In this document: in pieces, positions 61,401 through 64,000 of the stretch
Position numbering within the stretch: position 1 is the stretch's first letter
How the letters are laid out: the number at the start of each line of letters is the position of its first letter
Source of the DNA: Lineus longissimus
Taxonomy: Eukaryota; Nemertea; Pilidiophora; Heteronemertea; Lineidae
Direction: 5' to 3'
DNA length: 64,000 nucleotides
NCBI RefSeq assembly: GCF_910592395.1
Contig: NC_088310.1
Location: 28,970,991 to 29,034,990, forward strand
Notes under the pieces: generated by a model
Seen by the model: only the letters and a program-made list of their open reading frames with translations
Databases searched by the model: none
What the model was told of the DNA's origin: nothing
Program-made: the position numbers and the translations under genes

Positions 61401-64000
61401 GGAGAGAACAACTTACTATCTTTGAGACACCTTCAATAGCTACCTCCTCATCCAGTACATCTCACCCTTTGGATAGAACATCCTACTGTCTTTGATACAC
61501 CTTGAATAGCTAGCTCCTCATCCAGTACATCTCACCCTTTGGAGAGAACAACTTACTATCCTTGAGACACCTTCAACAGCTAGCTCCTCATCCAGTACAT
61601 CTCACCCTTTGGAGTGAACAACTTACTATCTTTGAGACACCTTGAATAGCTAGCTCCTCATCCAGTACATCTCACCCTTTGGAGAGAACAACTTACTATC
61701 CTTGAGACACCTTCAATAGCTACCTCCTCATCCAGTACATCTCACCCTTTGGAGAGAACATCCTACTGTCTTTGATACACCTTGAATAGCTAGCTCCTCA
61801 TCCAGTACATCTCACCCTTTGGAAAGAACAATTTACAGTCTTTGAGACACCTTCAACAGCTACCTCCTCATCCAGTACATCTCACCCTTTGGAGAGAACA
61901 ACTTACTATTTTTGAGGCACCTTCAATAGCAAGCTCCTCATCCAGTACATCTCACCCTTTGGAGAGAACAACTTACTATCTTTGAGACACCTTCAACAGC
62001 AAGCTCCTCATTCAGTACATCTCACCCTTTGAAAAGGAACAACCTACTGCCTTTTAGACATCTTGAATAGCAAGCTCCTCATCCAGTACATCTTACTCTT
62101 TGGAGAGAACAATTACTATCTTTGAGACACCTTGAATAGCTAGCTCCTGATCCAGTACATCTCACCCTTTGGAGAGAACAACTTACTATCTTTGAGACAC
62201 CTTCAACAGCAAGCTCCTCATCCAGTACATCTCACCCTTTGGAGAGAACAACTTACTATCTTTGAGACACCTTGAATAGCTAGCTCCTCATCCAGTACAT
62301 CTCACCCTTTGAAAAGAACAACCTACTGTCTTTTATACACCTTGAATAGCAAGCTCCTCATCCAGTACATCTCACTCTTTGGAGAGAACAACTTACTATC
62401 TTTGAGACACCTTGAATAGCAAGCTCCTCATCCAGTACATCTCAGTCTTTGGAGAGAACAACTTACTATCTTTGAGACACCTTGAATAGCAAGCTCCTCA
62501 TCCAGTACATCTCACTCTTTGGAGAGAACAACTTACTATCTTTGAGACACCTTCAATAGCTAGCTCCTCATCCAGTACATCTCACCCTTTGAAAAGAACA
62601 ACCTACTGTCTTCTATACACCTTGAATAGCAAGCTCCTCATCCAGTACATCTCACTCTTTGGAGAGAACAACTTACTATCTTTGAGACACCTTCAATAGC
62701 TAGCTCCTCAACCAATACATCTCACCCTTTGGAGAGAACAACTTACTATCTTTGAGACACCTTGAATAGCTAGCTCCTCATCCAGTACATCTCACCCTTT
62801 GAAAAGAACCACCTACTGTCTTTTATACACCTTGAATAGGAAGCTCCACATCCAGTACATCTCACTCTTTGGAGAGAACAACTTACTATCTTTGAGACAC
62901 CTTCAACAGCTAGCTCCTCATCTAGTACATCTCACCCTTTGGAGAAAACAACTTACTATCTTTGAGACACCTTCAATAGCTAGCTTCTCATCCAGTACAT
63001 CTCACCCTTTGGAGAGAACAACTTACTGTCTTTGAGACACCTTCAATAGCTAGCTCCTCATCCAGTACATCTCACCCTTTGAAAAGAACAACCTACTCTC
63101 TTTTATACACCTTGAATAGGAAGCTCCTCATCCAGTACATCGCAGTCTTTGGAGAGAACAACTTACTATCTCTGAGACACCTTCAATAGCTAGCTTCTCA
63201 TCCAGTACATCTCACCCTTTGGAGAGAACAACTTACTATCTTTGAGACACCTTCAACAGCTAGCTCCTCATCCAGTACATCTCACCCTTTGGAGAGAACA
63301 ACTTACTTACTATCTTTGAGACACCTTGAATAGCTAGCTCCTCATCCAGTACATCTCACTCTTTGGAGAGAACAACTTACTATCTTTGAGACACCTTGAA
63401 TAGTTCGCTCCTCATCCAGTACATCTCACCCATTGGAGAGAACAACTTAGTATCTTTGAGACACCTTCAATAGCTACCTCCTCATCCAGTACATCTCACC
63501 CTTTGGATAGAACATCCTACTGTCTTTGATACACCTTGAATAGCTAGCTCCTCATCCAGTACATCTCACCCTTTGGAGAGAACAACTTACTATCCTTTAG
63601 ACACCTTCAACAGCTAGCTCCTCATCCAGTACATCTCACCCTTTGGAGTGAACAACTTACTATCTTTGAGACACCTTGAATAGCTAGCTCCTCATCCAGT
63701 ACATCTCACCCTTTGGAGAGAACAACTTACTATCTTTGAGACACCTTCAATAGCTACCTCCTCATCCAGTACATCTCACCCTTTGGATACAACATCCTAC
63801 TGTCTTTGAGACACCTTCAATAGCAAGCTCTTCATCCAGTACATCTCACCCTTTGGAGAGAACAACTTACTATCCTTGAGACACCTTCAACAGCTAGCTC
63901 CTCATCCAGTACATCTCACCCCTTGGAGAGAACAACTTACTATCTTTGAGACACCTTCAATACCTACCTCCTCATCCAGTACATCTCACCCTTTGGAGAG
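58413..64000. repeat. 70-bp satellite-like array, about 80 units, running off the window
   Basis: The unit contains GAATAGCTAGCTCCTCATCC, AGTACATCTCACCCTTTGGA and GAGAACAACTTACTATCTTT, then GAGACACCTT. Two marked variants, AACATCCTACTGTCTTTGAT and AACAACCTACTGTCTTTTAT, recur at spacings of 4 or 5 units (280 or 350 bp), showing higher-order repeats. Older, diverged units lie at the left edge. The array continues beyond 64000. Confidence 0.98.

Overview
The window is nuclear genomic DNA from an animal. Its genes are split by GT-AG introns, two recognised genes belong to metazoan or ciliary families, there are decayed non-LTR and DNA-transposon remnants, and about 18 kb (my count) is minisatellite arrays. 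The palindrome-rich motif TAGGCCT recurs, and the B4GAT1-like, CCDC42/CFAP73-like and BARD1-like sequences are diverged from the human proteins. I infer a marine invertebrate, perhaps an echinoderm or hemichordate, but the sequence does not prove this. There is no bacterial-type operon and no CRISPR array.

Layout. (1) 1-3011: upstream non-coding DNA with a CRE-like site and an imperfect hairpin. (2) 3012-22407, plus strand: a complete two-exon B4GAT1-like gene (415 codons) split by an intron of about 18.1 kb that carries five minisatellites, including one of 3.1 kb. The last codons and stop of exon 2 are the first unit of a 61-bp minisatellite continuing to about 23.8 kb. (3) 24-32 kb: non-coding, with further arrays, including a 22-bp array in which many units contain CACGTG. 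(4) 32015-36324, minus strand: a complete eight-exon coiled-coil gene of the CCDC42/CFAP73 family (358 codons, all exon phases agree), with arrays in introns 5 and 7 and an 80-bp array just upstream of its start. (5) 38.8-42.1 kb, minus strand: several well-formed exon-like segments of an unidentified gene. (6) 42-45 kb: dispersed-repeat copies and two MITE-like elements. (7) 45.27-51.97 kb, plus strand: a chain of GC-richer exon-like segments, including 38 units of an 18-bp repeat, an exon whose donor site lies in a triplicated 46-bp repeat, and a terminal exon. I cannot name this gene. (8) 53.7-56.7 kb: a second copy of the 43-kb dispersed repeat, an intact-looking MITE with a 9-bp target duplication, and a decayed LINE fragment. 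(9) 56.9-57.86 kb, plus strand: a rearranged remnant resembling the BARD1 C-terminal tandem BRCT region. (10) 58.4-64.0 kb: a 70-bp satellite-like array that runs off the window end.

The recognised genes do not form one pathway. B4GAT1 acts in Golgi glycosylation of dystroglycan, CCDC42/CFAP73 proteins act in cilia or sperm flagella, and BARD1 acts in DNA repair. The shared theme is structural: minisatellites repeatedly abut or overlap gene ends, splice sites and promoters.
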